Source: Campylorhamphus procurvoides (lineage: Eukaryota > Chordata > Aves > Passeriformes > Dendrocolaptidae). From it: 64,000 nt of DNA. The translations under genes and the position numbers were made by a program. Location: positions 186,001 through 250,000 of the forward strand of contig WBMV01008396.1 in NCBI GenBank assembly GCA_013396655.1, written 5' to 3'. How positions within the stretch are numbered: the first letter of the stretch is position 1; every line of letters begins with the position of its first letter. Shown one piece after another: positions 50,472 to 61,331 of this stretch. Below the pieces are notes generated by a model. It had not been told where the DNA came from and did not search any database. It saw only the letters and a list, made by a program, of their open reading frames with translations.

Positions 50472-51027
50472 AACCTCCACTAATATTAATTTAAACATTA
50501 AAAATTGTTTGGGAAAAAAAAAAAGCTTTTTTTGCTATTTTAGTTTTCGGTCAAAAAGTACAGAGTTGCTTAAAATTATATTCTCTGGTTGTCTATTCAT
50601 CAATTCAGAGCTGATCAAAGTATTTGCCTCAGGACAATCATGCCTGCTCTAAAAGATGAAGAAAGACATAGCAAATAATAATAAATCATTAAATAAATAC
50701 AGGTAAGATCAAAAGTTGAAAACACAAATATGAGCAAGAGATTTGTGTTATTTATTGTGAGACAAAATGTGGAAAAAGACAGAGATACCAACAACTTTAA
50801 ATGGATTTTAACACCTATAATTCTAAGCTAACAAACATGCAGACAACTATTAACAGGATTTAAAACTCCCACTCAAAGGAAATGTTCCATGGCTCTAAGA
50901 AGATAAATTGTTTAATCCAGCTACATATTACATCTGAATTACACAGATGACCAAGACAGAAACACCAACTGCAAAGTTGCTAAGTTTGTTCATGATAGAA
51001 TAAAGCAACCAATGAGCTGAACTCTGG

Positions 51028-51047
51028 AAAAAAAAAAAAAAAAAAAA
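51028..51047. repeat. A20 homopolymer
   Basis: Twenty uninterrupted A residues, with no SINE or processed pseudogene upstream, so it is probably not a poly-A tail. Confidence 0.9.
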
Positions 51048-51224
51048 GAGTTGCCAATAGATTAGAAATGAATCTTGGGAATTTACACTCTATTGTGAGA
51101 TTTTATGATTTTTCTCTAAATATTGCAGGGGACATGAAATAAAGGAAAGATTTTAAAATCAAGTATACTTTTAAACTAGTTACACAGCTGCATGAACGGA
51201 AAGATCTAGGTAGTTTAAGATTAA

Positions 51225-51354
51225 AAATAGCCAAACAAACAAAGAAACAAAAACCAAAAAAGCCCTACCAAATTAACAGCAACAACAAAAGCCAAAGGAA
51301 AAAAAAACAAACCCCCCCAAAAAACAGCAACAAACAAAAAACCAACAAATACAA
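51225..51354. repeat. A/C-rich low-complexity tract next to the SINE
   Basis: About 130 bp of A runs with C, CC and C7 interruptions and CAACAA units. It ends directly at the SINE head, so the SINE probably inserted at the edge of this tract, or the tract expanded beside it. Confidence 0.8.
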
Positions 51355-51504
51355 GCGATCCTGGGACAAGTTCAGTTGGTTAGAGCCTGGTGTTGATAAC
51401 ACCAAGATTGTGGGCTTGATCCCTGTGTGGGCCATTCATTGAAGAGTTGGACTTCACGGTCGTTGTGGGTCCCTTCCAATTCAGAATATTCTGTGATTCT
51501 GTGA
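51355..51504 (+). mobile_element. tRNA-Ile-derived SINE with CR1 tail (TguSINE1-like)
   Basis: A 150-bp composite. The head (about 51357-51434) follows tRNA-Ile. It has an A-box-like AAGTTCAGTTGG (two differences from TAGCTCAGTTGG), an anticodon stem TGGTG / CACCA enclosing the loop TTGATAA with anticodon GAT, and a B-box-like GGCTTGATCC (two transitions from GGTTCGATCC). It ends GGGCCA. The tail (about 51435-51504) is a CR1 3' end: GAGTTGGACTTCACGG, GTGGGTCCCTTCCAATTCAG, then TTCTGTGATTCTGTGA. This is the arrangement of TguSINE1, a songbird SINE mobilised by CR1 enzymes. The decayed B box and tRNA arms argue against a working tRNA gene. No target duplication was identified. Confidence 0.88.
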
Positions 51505-51803
51505 AATAAGAAAATTTCACTTGCTATATTAATTTTCTATAACTCTTTTAGCAAGCTAAATCTCAAACAATGTGTTTCTTTATTTATATTAATTAAAATA
51601 GTTCAAGATATATAAGCAAGATATTATATCCAGAGCTCTTCCAGGACTATGTGATTTGGGGTCAGTTTTTACTCCCAATTCTATAGAATAGCCCAAAGTA
51701 TTAAAGCAAATTTATAAAATAATGACGTTTTCTGGGAGGCACATAGGTATTATAACCAATGTTAACAGGTTAAGAACCTGTGCTCTTAAAAGCTCAAATA
51801 GGT
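51505..51803. other. Unique spacer
   Basis: No recognisable element between the SINE and the LTR. Confidence 0.5.
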
Positions 51804-52336
51804 TATACTGGTTTTGACTGAGATTAATTTTCTTCATAGTAGTTGTCAGGGGGCTCTTTCAGATTTGTGCTGGAAACAGCGTTGGTAACACAGGGATGTT
51901 TCCTTTCCTGTTGAGCAGTGCTTGCACAGAATCAAGGCCTTTTCTGCTTCTTGTACCACCCCAACAGTCCACAAGGAGTTGGGAGTGGACACAGCTGGGA
52001 CAGCTGACCCCAACTGACTCAAAGGCTATTCCATAACATATGGCATCATATTTAGTGTATAAAGCTAGGGGGAAGAAGAAAAAAAGAGTTCAGAAGAGTT
52101 CAGAAGGATGACATTTGTCTTCCAAAGTCACCATTACACATGGTACCCTGTTTTTCTGAGAATGGCTGAACACCTACCTGCCCACTGGAAGTAGTGAGTG
52201 AATTCCTTGTTTTGCTTTGCTTGTATGTTGTGTCTCTTGCTTTGCCTGTTAAACTGTTTAGTGTCAATTCACAAGTTTTCTCACTTCTACTCCTCTGATT
52301 CTCTCCCCCATTCCACTGCAGGGCAGGTGAATGAGG
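51804..52336 (+). mobile_element. ERVL-type solo LTR, 3' truncated
   Basis: Plus-strand LTR of the common avian ERVL type. It starts at TATACTGGTTTTGACTGAG (the usual terminal TG mutated to TA). It proceeds through TTAATTTTCTTCATAGTAG, GTGCTGGAAACAG, AAGGCCTTTTCTGCTTCT and GGGACAGCTGACCCCAACTGAC. A GTATAAAGCTAGGGGGAAGAAG segment serves as the TATA region near 52058. Then come GGCTGAACACCTACCTGCC, GAATTCCTTGTTTTGCTTTGC, CTGTTAAACTG and CTGATTCTCTCCCCCATTCC. It stops at about 52336, before the terminal segment that normally ends in CA, so the last few dozen bases are lost. No internal retroviral genes are present. Confidence 0.9.
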
Positions 52337-52375
52337 ATTAAATGATGAGATAGGCAGAGCAATTTCTTGGTATAA

Positions 52376-52605
52376 AGGTATCTTTCCCTTCCAGTACTTC
52401 TAGGAGTCGTCAAAAACTCTGTGGGGAAAAGTGTCTGCAAATGGGAGGCTCCGGTGATTGTTGGTAAAATGCTTTATTTACCCCTCTCAGTCAGGGGGGC
52501 GGCCTGCAGCATATCTCTACCCAATATCCCTCAGGTTACTCTTCTCTGTTATCTTGACCTTGAGATTCAAAACTGACGCGTCTCCTGTTAGGAACTTTGT
52601 ACTAA
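52376..52605 (-). mobile_element. Possible LTR fragment (R-U5-like), reverse orientation
   Basis: More complex and GC-richer than its surroundings. On the minus strand an AATAAA lies at 52473-52478, followed by GCATTTTACCAACAATCACC and later TTTTTGACGACTCC. Together these resemble the R-U5 and leader order of alpharetrovirus-like or ERVK LTRs. No defined termini, TATA box or duplication were found, and the left part (52480-52605) is unassigned. It may instead be unique sequence. Confidence 0.35.
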
Positions 52606-54304
52606 CACACACATGATACAAAAAAGCCCCAAAATAAAACATCTGACTGATATTTGCTATGAATCAAATCCAGTTTTCAACTAATTGAATAATTTTATGA
52701 AGCAAGAAAGGCTGACACAGAAATACTCATATATAGTAAAATCATAAAATCCTTAGAAATGCAAGAAGAAAACTACAGAATTTTATGTGGCTTACTGTAA
52801 GCAAAGACAAACCTGAAATTTATGCTGGATATTTCCAGAGGAATGAAAAAATAATCTGAAACCCCACAGGGAAATTACAGAATGTATCTCTCTTCAGGAA
52901 CTAATGAACATATAAATTACTGAGTACATAAGTAAATACGTTGGGGAAAGCCCTTCTCTCCACAATGAATATTGTCTTAAATGTGAAGTGCCTTGGAGTA
53001 GGATCTTTTTTTAACAGGTTCATGTATTTTCCATTTGAAACACTATTTGCATGTAGTTTATTTAGTGGTAATAAAGCTTTGACTTTCTTTGCAAAGCATT
53101 TTGAAATTTGTTAATGGAAAAACACTATAGGAAAGCCAGATGTTGTTATCATTACTATTATGCATATAATTTAAATGACAGGAGTTCAAAAGGAATTATA
53201 CACTGTAATATATTAACAGTAAGAAGTGGAAAACTAACATTTTGCAGAGACTTCTACTCCATCTCTATAGAGCTTTATTAGAGGAGAGGAGAACAAGAAG
53301 GGAAATAAGCAAGGAACTCCTAGGGGGTTTTCCACACTAGTTAAGAAACTAAGGGGTCTCTTAGGAAATTATTCATCTGCATGTGACAGTAACAGATAAG
53401 ATAAATTAAGAAAATTAAGCAAGCACAATGGTTTACAAATCACTTATAATTAGTTCATGTGACCATAATTCTGTTGTAGTCATTCTGGAAAGTATTTAAA
53501 GAAAAAGATGATTACAAATATCAACTGATCAGGCCAATTTCATTTAAGCAAGATGGAATCAGCACAACATTGTAATTTATATCAATGAGACTTATAAAAA
53601 ATAAAATAATGCAAGCGACACCTCCTTTTTTTTCTCACTAACACAATTTGTTTGTGTAAAAGAATAGATATTTCTTCTATTACCTGGGATAGGATTTGCT
53701 GGGAAGTGTTACAAACACGTTTGATTCAATTAGTGACAATGCACACCCACTGCTATAATAGTAGCAAAAGTATTGCTGGAATGGTCAGCAATCAACCACA
53801 GTGAAAAGCAATGGTAAGTATAACAATTTTCTCTATTCAGAAATCTAATAGCTGAAAAAAAAGAATGGCAAGGTATTAGAGGTCCTTAACCTGAAGCAGC
53901 TGAATGAGTAATTTGAATTTAGTAAATCCTGTGGCCAAAGCAAGTTCATTCTGCCAAGTGTTAGCAACAAGCCTCAGGATTTAAAAATAATAATTAAGCA
54001 TGCTGTACCTCAGAATTTGTAAAGCTTTGCCTGGACTTATTTGATTATGAATGTCTTTTAGCTTGACTTTAAATGTATTTCCAAATACATTTGGAAATGT
54101 ACATTTCCAAATACAAATGTATTTCCAAATACAATAACCCTGAACAACAACACTCAAGACTCAGAAGGAAGAGTAGTACTTTTTTGTCCCAGCAAAAAAC
54201 TGGTGATGCTGACAACTTGCCATAACAACATATAAGTAGGATGGTCTTTATACCAAAGAAAGGAATTATAGACTAGAAAGTCAATATAAAAAAAATTTAA
54301 TAAG
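52606..54304. other. Unique AT-rich stretch with a palindromic cluster
   Basis: No gene recognised; the palindromic cluster at 54071-54133 is listed separately. Confidence 0.55.
54071..54133. repeat. Palindrome cluster of ATTTCCAAAT units
   Basis: A 19-bp sequence (AAATGTATTTCCAAATACA) occurs at 54071-54089 and again exactly at 54115-54133. Between and overlapping them is a perfect 24-bp palindrome at 54089-54112 (ATTTGGAAATGT with ACATTTCCAAAT). The first copy also pairs with the palindrome's left arm. The whole block can fold in alternative ways. Confidence 0.9.
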
Positions 54305-54562
54305 ATGAAAGGAAATGGCTTCAAGTTGTGACAGAGTAGGTTTAGAATAGATGTTAAGAAAAATTTCTTATGGAAAAGGATTGTCAAACATTGGCACAGG
54401 CTGCCTAGGGAAGAGGTGTAGTCTACATCCCTGTAGGTATTTAAAAGATGTGTAGATATGTCAGAGAGATGGTTTAATGGTGGACTTGGCAGTGTTGGTT
54501 CAATTCTTGCACCCAGTGATCTTCAAGGTCCTATCCAACCCTGAATGATACTATGATTCTCT
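54305..54562 (+). mobile_element. CR1 LINE 3' end, about 260 bp
   Basis: Plus-strand CR1 3' end. It covers the end of ORF2 (GGCTTCAAGTTGTGACAGAG, TTAGAATAGATGTTAAGAAA, CATTGGCACAGGCTGCCTAG) and the 3' UTR (CCCTGTAGGTATTTAAAAG, TTAATGGTGGACTTGGCAGTG). It finishes with GATCTTCAAGGTCCTATCCAACCCTG and an ATGATACTATGATTCT tail. This is a different 3' end from the 46447 copy and the same type as the 63363 copy. It is 5' truncated and non-functional. Confidence 0.92.
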
Positions 54563-55946
54563 TCTATACAATGGCTTCTCAATCGCAGGAATAGAGTAGA
54601 TCCTGTTTAAATAGACTGGCAGTATTCACCTGAATGATCAGGTAAAGACAGTCCCAAGACACAATCTCTAATCCTGATTGATGGCCAGTTTAGCACTTAC
54701 CTTAGTCAGGAAAGTTAGCAACATAAATCACTGAGTTCAATCTCAGGTAAGTCAATAGAAAATCTACCCTCAAAATAACACAACTATAAGGAAGATATGA
54801 ATTACCTATGTAAAATAACAGTCCTCAGAGATTAAGATGTAATATTTGTCTTAAAGACATTATGTTTTGTTTCAAGCCAAAGATATTTCCCCTTATTCTC
54901 TGCAGATTGCTTCCTTAGCCCAGTGCTTCAGATAAGACATAAATCAGATTAATTTTGAAAACATAACTAGAAATTCTATGTTAACTTTTTTTTCCACACA
55001 AATTACAAGTCCTTGAATTTACCTTGTTCTTGATTTTATTTTCATAAAATTTATTTATGGTGTCTGTTTATTCTTTAGTTATGGGGGAAAAAATAAAAAA
55101 AAACAAAAAACCAAACAAACCTGTGCTAAGGCTGGAAGCAGACATATAGTTGAAATACACTGAAAAATTTCCATCTGAATGATTTCTTCAGTGTGTGATT
55201 CCACTGCACTACACATCTTGGCATGCTCGTCAATCTGTCCCATTTGAAGTTAACATTCCCTTGGGGAAAGGAAAATATCATTATGAAATTTCTTGAGTGA
55301 GCTGTTCTGTCTCAGTGTTTTCACAAACAGTCAATCTTGGAGTTCTAATGTTAGGAATCGAAACACAATGCTTTTTTTGGGAGTTAAAAAAAGAAGTCTG
55401 AGATGCAATGAGATGATTTGGTCAAATAAGGAGAAAAGCAGTGTGCATTTTAAAATAATGTATACATTTTCCTGGCTCATTATCTTACCTATTTAGTATC
55501 CTTAGATATCTCAAAGTTGAATCTTATTTGCTCAAAGTATAGTTTTAGGATTTATTTACTGGACATTACTTAAACACTGTTCTAGCTACAGATTATCAAT
55601 TATCTCTCTGGATGTTCTGGACTATTCTAAGCATTACAGTATGAGAACTTTTAAAATATATTTGGGTGGTGAAGGAAAAGTATAACTTCATTTCATTACT
55701 TGCTTCATCTCTCATGAACTCTCATGGACATCAAATGAGAATTTGTCCCAATTAGCTTTCAGAACACCAAATAAGTAGAGCATCCTTCTATGAGATGTAG
55801 ACTCTACTTTAGTCATTGCATGCTTCCCAGGATCTTTAGTAGGTGTGTAATGATTACAACCTTCATCCCTACGTAACCTTTCTTGCTGTATCTACATCTG
55901 TCCTATGCAATGAAATAAATGCAAAAAAAGTATTATTCCACTTATT

Positions 55947-55977
55947 AAAAAAAAAACCAAAACAAAACAAAACAAAG
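55947..55977. repeat. (AAAAC)n-like tract
   Basis: An A run followed by CCAAAACAAAACAAAACAAAG. A related tract lies at 55088-55120. Confidence 0.85.
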
Positions 55978-58900
55978 TTCATCCTTTTATTAACATTCAA
56001 GGTAGTTTGTAAACTCACATTTTTCAAAGTTTCCTTTTACAGTATGTTCTGTTCTTTTAGTGCTCTTTCTAATATTGGATCTATTTTTTTAACAAAATAT
56101 TTTATAAAGACATTTGCCTATTGCAAGGCCTGTTGCCAAGTGAACAGATGAATAACATTAATATATAATTATCTACAATGGGAATAGCATTTAAGCATTT
56201 TGCCATTCTGTTTCTCACCTATTTCTGATAGAATTTCATGAAACTCAAAAACCTTTTAGTGCATCAAAGATTAAGAATCTTCTGCATATTCCTCTACTAT
56301 AAATCAGGGTCAGATCTCAAATCTCCCTAATCCAATTCCAAGACTATTTTGCTCATTGTCTCATCTTCAAATCCTATTCCAAACTTGCTTGAGCAATGAG
56401 TATGAATATTCACCTTTTGTTTGTATCTTCAAATTCGCACTCTTTCTCAGCTGTCACCTTGACCCACTCTCTAATCCCAACACCATTATTTGTAAAAAAT
56501 TTCTTTGACTCTTGTCCAAGAAGTATGTTTTCCCCATCTGAATCCTCTTCTGACTCCCTTATCTCTGTTTTAATTTTTTGTTTTCTAAAGATTTACTTCT
56601 CACTTTGCATTGTTTTGAGTCATCTTCTAATTCATCATTATTCTACACCACAATTCTCCCATATTGGCAAAAATACTTTTTTACAGTGTGGCATTTTTAG
56701 CCCCAGTCCCAATAAATAAACTCACCATCTACCAAATCAATCCAACTCTCTTATGATTTTAACTTCAAATCTCTCTAGCCACACCTCAATTTCTATCTTT
56801 TCCTTCAAACTTCTTAATTTTCTAAGATTAAACTGTCATGTAGACTAAAACAGCTGTCATCCATGAGAGTCTGGTTTTACTAAAGATAAAATCTATGGGA
56901 TTTTTTTGTTTCTGAGGAATAGTAAGCAGTTTTTAAAAATATTACAATGAGAATAATATTCATTAATTCATGTCAAATTGAGGTAATAAAAACCCAATGA
57001 ATTTTTACCTTTATAATTTTTTTCCCTCTGTTTTTTACAATTCCCACTTTTTATAATTTAAAAGAAACCCTTGTAATTATTTTTTCCCCCACGTTTCTTT
57101 CTTGTAAATGGCTTATTTTTTTTTAAAAAAATCAATTCAGGTCAAGCAAGTTTAAAATAAATGGCATATTTCAAGGTACCTTGTTCAGTCCCATTTTTTT
57201 TTGTTTTGTTTTATGTTTATCCTATAAAAATGGCTGAAATTTTTTAAATGTTCAATTGAAATCAAATTCCATATTATTATTTTGCTGGTGACCAGAAAGA
57301 TAAAAGTATTGCTTCTATTTCTTGCCCTTGGTAAGAGTTTTTGGAATTTCCAGGGCAAACCTTAGAAATTCAAAGAGGAAAAGTAATGTAACAGTATGTT
57401 GAATGGCTCAACAGACTTGCATGATTAGTACATACATTGTTCATTTTTATATCAATATGTAATTCAGTCAGGACACAGAACAGCCTTGAAACATTAAAAT
57501 GTGATAAGAAAAGCAAAACAAAAACCCAAACCCAAATTGAGCTGCCTGTGGTATCAGTAACATAAAATGTTTCTTTTTCTAAAGGGATGTTTTTCAACAG
57601 TCAAATACTAATCAAAACAGTTCTATCTGCTCTAGTAAAACACACACTGTAATTTTTGTGTAATCATTAACTTGAATATTTGCATTGTTTTCTAAACTGA
57701 AATGTTATCTTTTCACTCTATCTTTATTGTGTTCAATAGAAATAAATATAATACCAAAAATACATTATATTCAGTTTATAAATACAGAAAATCAGAAAAA
57801 GTTTGGTTTACCAATTCATTGGAATGTCAAGTAGCCATGTTAAGAGGAATGTGACAATTTAGCTACACTGAAAAGAGATTATATGCAAATCATGCCAGCA
57901 AAGCAAAATGAAGGTCCAGCTGCACAGTACTTTGCGGAAGCAGGGAATGAAACCAACAATTTTATTACAATAACACCAAAAAACCAAAGAGAAATATAAA
58001 AATTACTTTTAAAATGCATTATAGGAGCAAATTTTGTGATAATGACAAATTCCACACTTAGTTACTACTTCAGAAAAACTGGATAAGAAGTATTACCTAC
58101 CTGGAAGAAGACAAGAAACATGAACAGTTGATGCATTTTCTCTGAGTTTAGAAAATATAACTTTTTCTACCAACATGCATGAGTATTTTTATTTCTTCTT
58201 TTTTTCTCCCTAAAATATTTTATGCTAGTATGAGCTCTCAGAGCTTTTAAGCACTTTGAAATGCACAATACAGCATACCTTGAGCATGTTTCTTTTTCTT
58301 ATTGTTTGATTTATAATAAAGTTAAAAAAAAAAGTAAGAAGAAAGGAAGATCCATTATTTAACAGAAAATTTATGTACAATTCATGTAGTAAAACTCCAA
58401 GATATAAAATAATATAAAATATGGAGATTATATGGTGTCTTTAATACATTTTCTGAAATAACTAGCTATTTGTTTTACTTTATTCTACTCAGCTGGACTA
58501 GAGTATTTTCCACGACTAAGGTAAATACTGAGGATTTACTACAGGAGATATTGCAACTGAAGAGTTTGCTGTAAGTTCCAATATAGTTATGTTAACAAAC
58601 ACAATTGTGTGAATGCACATTGATATTTTAACATGAAAATCAAAAAAGGGACTTCCTATTACAACCAGACTGTTATATCTGATATATTACTTTTCCTGTT
58701 GACAGTTTTCCTGCTGCTGTCATTACAGTCATCTCTCAACTCTTGACTATAAAATAGTTCCATATTACTATATGTTTCAAACTGTGAAGGCATCCTTAAA
58801 GTGAAAATACCAATTTGTCCCAGATTTGTAGTTTCAGCTTAGCTGGGATCATATTTCTTTATTGAGTCAGCAGAAATAATTCTTGGATTTGGAACAAAGC

Positions 58901-60383
58901 CTACAGTAACATTTCAGGTTTCAACAAACAGCAATTCAGAGTGGGCTTCCACCAATACCCAAGAAGGTTGTTGGCATTTTTCTCATTGCTTCAGCATCTC
59001 TTGATTCAGAATAATCCCTCATTTATTCCCACAACAGTATACTGCTCTGCTGTATTTCATAATGTTTAACTCTCTACATCCTTTACCACACCTCAGACTA
59101 ACCTCCGCTACATTATATTCGTAATGTCTCATCTTACTATCAATTTATTACTTCTTGCAATTTGCATGAACTTATAAAAACAAAAACTGTTGATAACTGT
59201 TTGCTATTACCAAGGAAAATGACACAATTTCAGCTGCTGTAACTATTGCTAACAGTTGGTAACCACTGACAAATGCTGAGTTTCCCATGGCAGCAAACAT
59301 GGTACTTATTGAGCATGAAAAAACAACAGTTCTTGATCATTTTGGTTACACATCATTAAAAAATGACAGATAATTTATCTTCCATCTAAAATTAATTTCT
59401 TCCATATAGGTCATACTGTAATTTCTGAAACCAGAAATCCTAGGACTTTTTAAATTTTATACCTAGTTGCTCAGTGCATGGTTGTGAAAACAGCATTGAT
59501 TTTTTTTCAAGGATAATCTTAAAGGTTTAACAGCAATACTGTATGAATCATGTCATCTGAGTCTTTTTGGTTTATATGTGGGGATTTTTTGTGTTCAAGA
59601 TAAAGAAATATTTATTAGAACCTGCAAGAAAACCCTATGGAAACAATCAAGGAAGGCTTTTGATGACCACTGAACACTATTTTTATGGCAAGATAAGGCA
59701 GAGAGACTTTGCAGATATAACAAGTGAGAAAGGTGTATATAAAAAGAAAACTGAAAATCTTTTTTACTTCAGGAGGGATTTAAGACAGTTATAAAAGTGT
59801 GCTTTCTTTTATTTTATTTTTCCTTGTCTGATTAATTATGATTAGGTAACTGACCAAGAAATAGCCATTGTAACTGCTTTTAAAAATTGATTAATAAGGT
59901 AATTTTAAGTTACCATGATTCTTTGCCTATACTTCTTTTTCTCTAAAGAACAGCTTGCCATTGACTGAGGAGTATGAAGTTTGTAATACTTGCTGCATGT
60001 TGACATCCTTTTTCCTATTATCTATGAAAATTCTGAATCTAGAGGAAATAAAAATATAGTAGGTATGAATCCTCAAGTACACAGAACATGATTTCCAAGT
60101 ATCAGCACTTTTTAAAATAGACCTTTCGCTTTCAGAAAAATAGGGTCAAAGTCACAAAGAAGAAAACAAACCATGGTCACCACCCACGTTTTGCTTCATA
60201 GTGTCCTTCAGTGACTGAGTCTTCCTAGACAGATGGATCTTTAATGTAGGATTGTTCTTCTAAATGGAAGAACATAAAGACAAATGAATGAAGTAACATG
60301 TCCTAAAAAATAACTATCCTAGCAGAGCACCTGTGTGGTTTGCTATGCATGAGGATGGGCATGGAATGGATGGTTCTATACTG

Positions 60384-60427
60384 ATAATAATAGCCTCAAA
60401 ATTCAATAATAATAGCCTCAAAATTCA
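60384..60427. repeat. Exact 22-bp tandem duplication
   Basis: The unit at 60384-60405 (starting ATAATAATAGCC) is repeated without change at 60406-60427. Confidence 0.92.
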
Positions 60428-61260
60428 TGCAAATCTTAAAAAACAATCTGGCAGAAAACATCTGCCGTAAATGTCACCACAGCATCTGTTTGGGAAAATG
60501 ATTGCGAGAAAATAGAGGTAAGTACTCCTAACATTCACAGAAAGATTGCATTAGAAGGGTAAACTTCTAGATGAGCCAGAACTAGCCAAGAAGCGGTAAA
60601 ATAGTTTAGCATTTTGAACTTTGAAATGTGTTCAGGTTTTCAAAATTTTTTGAGCCATCAATGAACAGATTCAACACATCATATTTTGTCTTTTTTAAGT
60701 GAACCTATTTTTTTCAAATCTCCTCTAGTACAAAACTTGTCTGTGTTGCTTTTTATATAGCATAAATGTTATTAGAGTAGATTAATTAATTTATGCCAAA
60801 ACTAATCTAGGCTCTACTAGTGCCTTCAACTGGAGTATTGGATTCTGTTTTTTCTCACAGAGCTTTGGTACAAAGGGTTAGAATGACAGCATACAATTTC
60901 ATACTTACAGCTCAGTCTTTTAATCAGCTGTATTTCAGAATGGTACAAGGAAAATAAAATTTTCTGCTGTTTTAAAATGTCAGAAATGCATATGAAGATA
61001 ATTACTTGCCCAGCTAATAGACTGGCTTAGTATCTTCTCTGTAGAGTGCTTTCTAGCCATAGCATAGTCCTGTCAAACTTTAATGCTTCAGATGCAGTAT
61101 ATAATCTTAACCTAATGTACAGAACTGCTAATATTTCAAATATTATGATATGTGCACTGAGGCAGAGATGTGTAGCTTGTTGAATAAGCCATCTAAAATA
61201 ACTTGGCTCTCTGAAATGATTTGACAATTTCAGTTAAAAAAAAAAAGCTTTTTAATATGT

Positions 61261-61331
61261 GGAGGGAGGGTTTTTGTTTGATTGGTTTGGGGATTTGGTT
61301 TTGGTTTTGTTTTGGTTTGGTTTGTTTTTTT
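61261..61331. repeat. G/T-rich low-complexity tract
   Basis: GGTTTT / GGTTTGG-like iterations ending in a T run. Not a telomeric TTAGGG array. Confidence 0.8.

Larger units (their letters stand above)
48869..51224. other. Unique AT-rich stretch, no gene seen
   Basis: No gene recognised. It contains an A/C-rich tract at 50406-50471 and a 20-base A run at 51028-51047. Confidence 0.55.

Noticed and set aside
51028..51047. A20 run as a possible poly-A tail of a processed pseudogene
   Set aside because: The upstream sequence has no polyadenylation signal at the right distance, no coding similarity and no target duplication.
51357..51434. Functional tRNA-Ile gene
   Set aside because: A and B boxes carry substitutions and the sequence continues directly into a CR1 tail, as in a SINE.
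56396..56719. 107-codon plus-strand open frame
   Set aside because: Serine- and phenylalanine-rich translation of a pyrimidine-biased zone; no domain and no splice or promoter context.
61261..61331. Possible interstitial telomeric repeat
   Set aside because: Units are GGTTTT/GGTTTGG-like and irregular, not TTAGGG.
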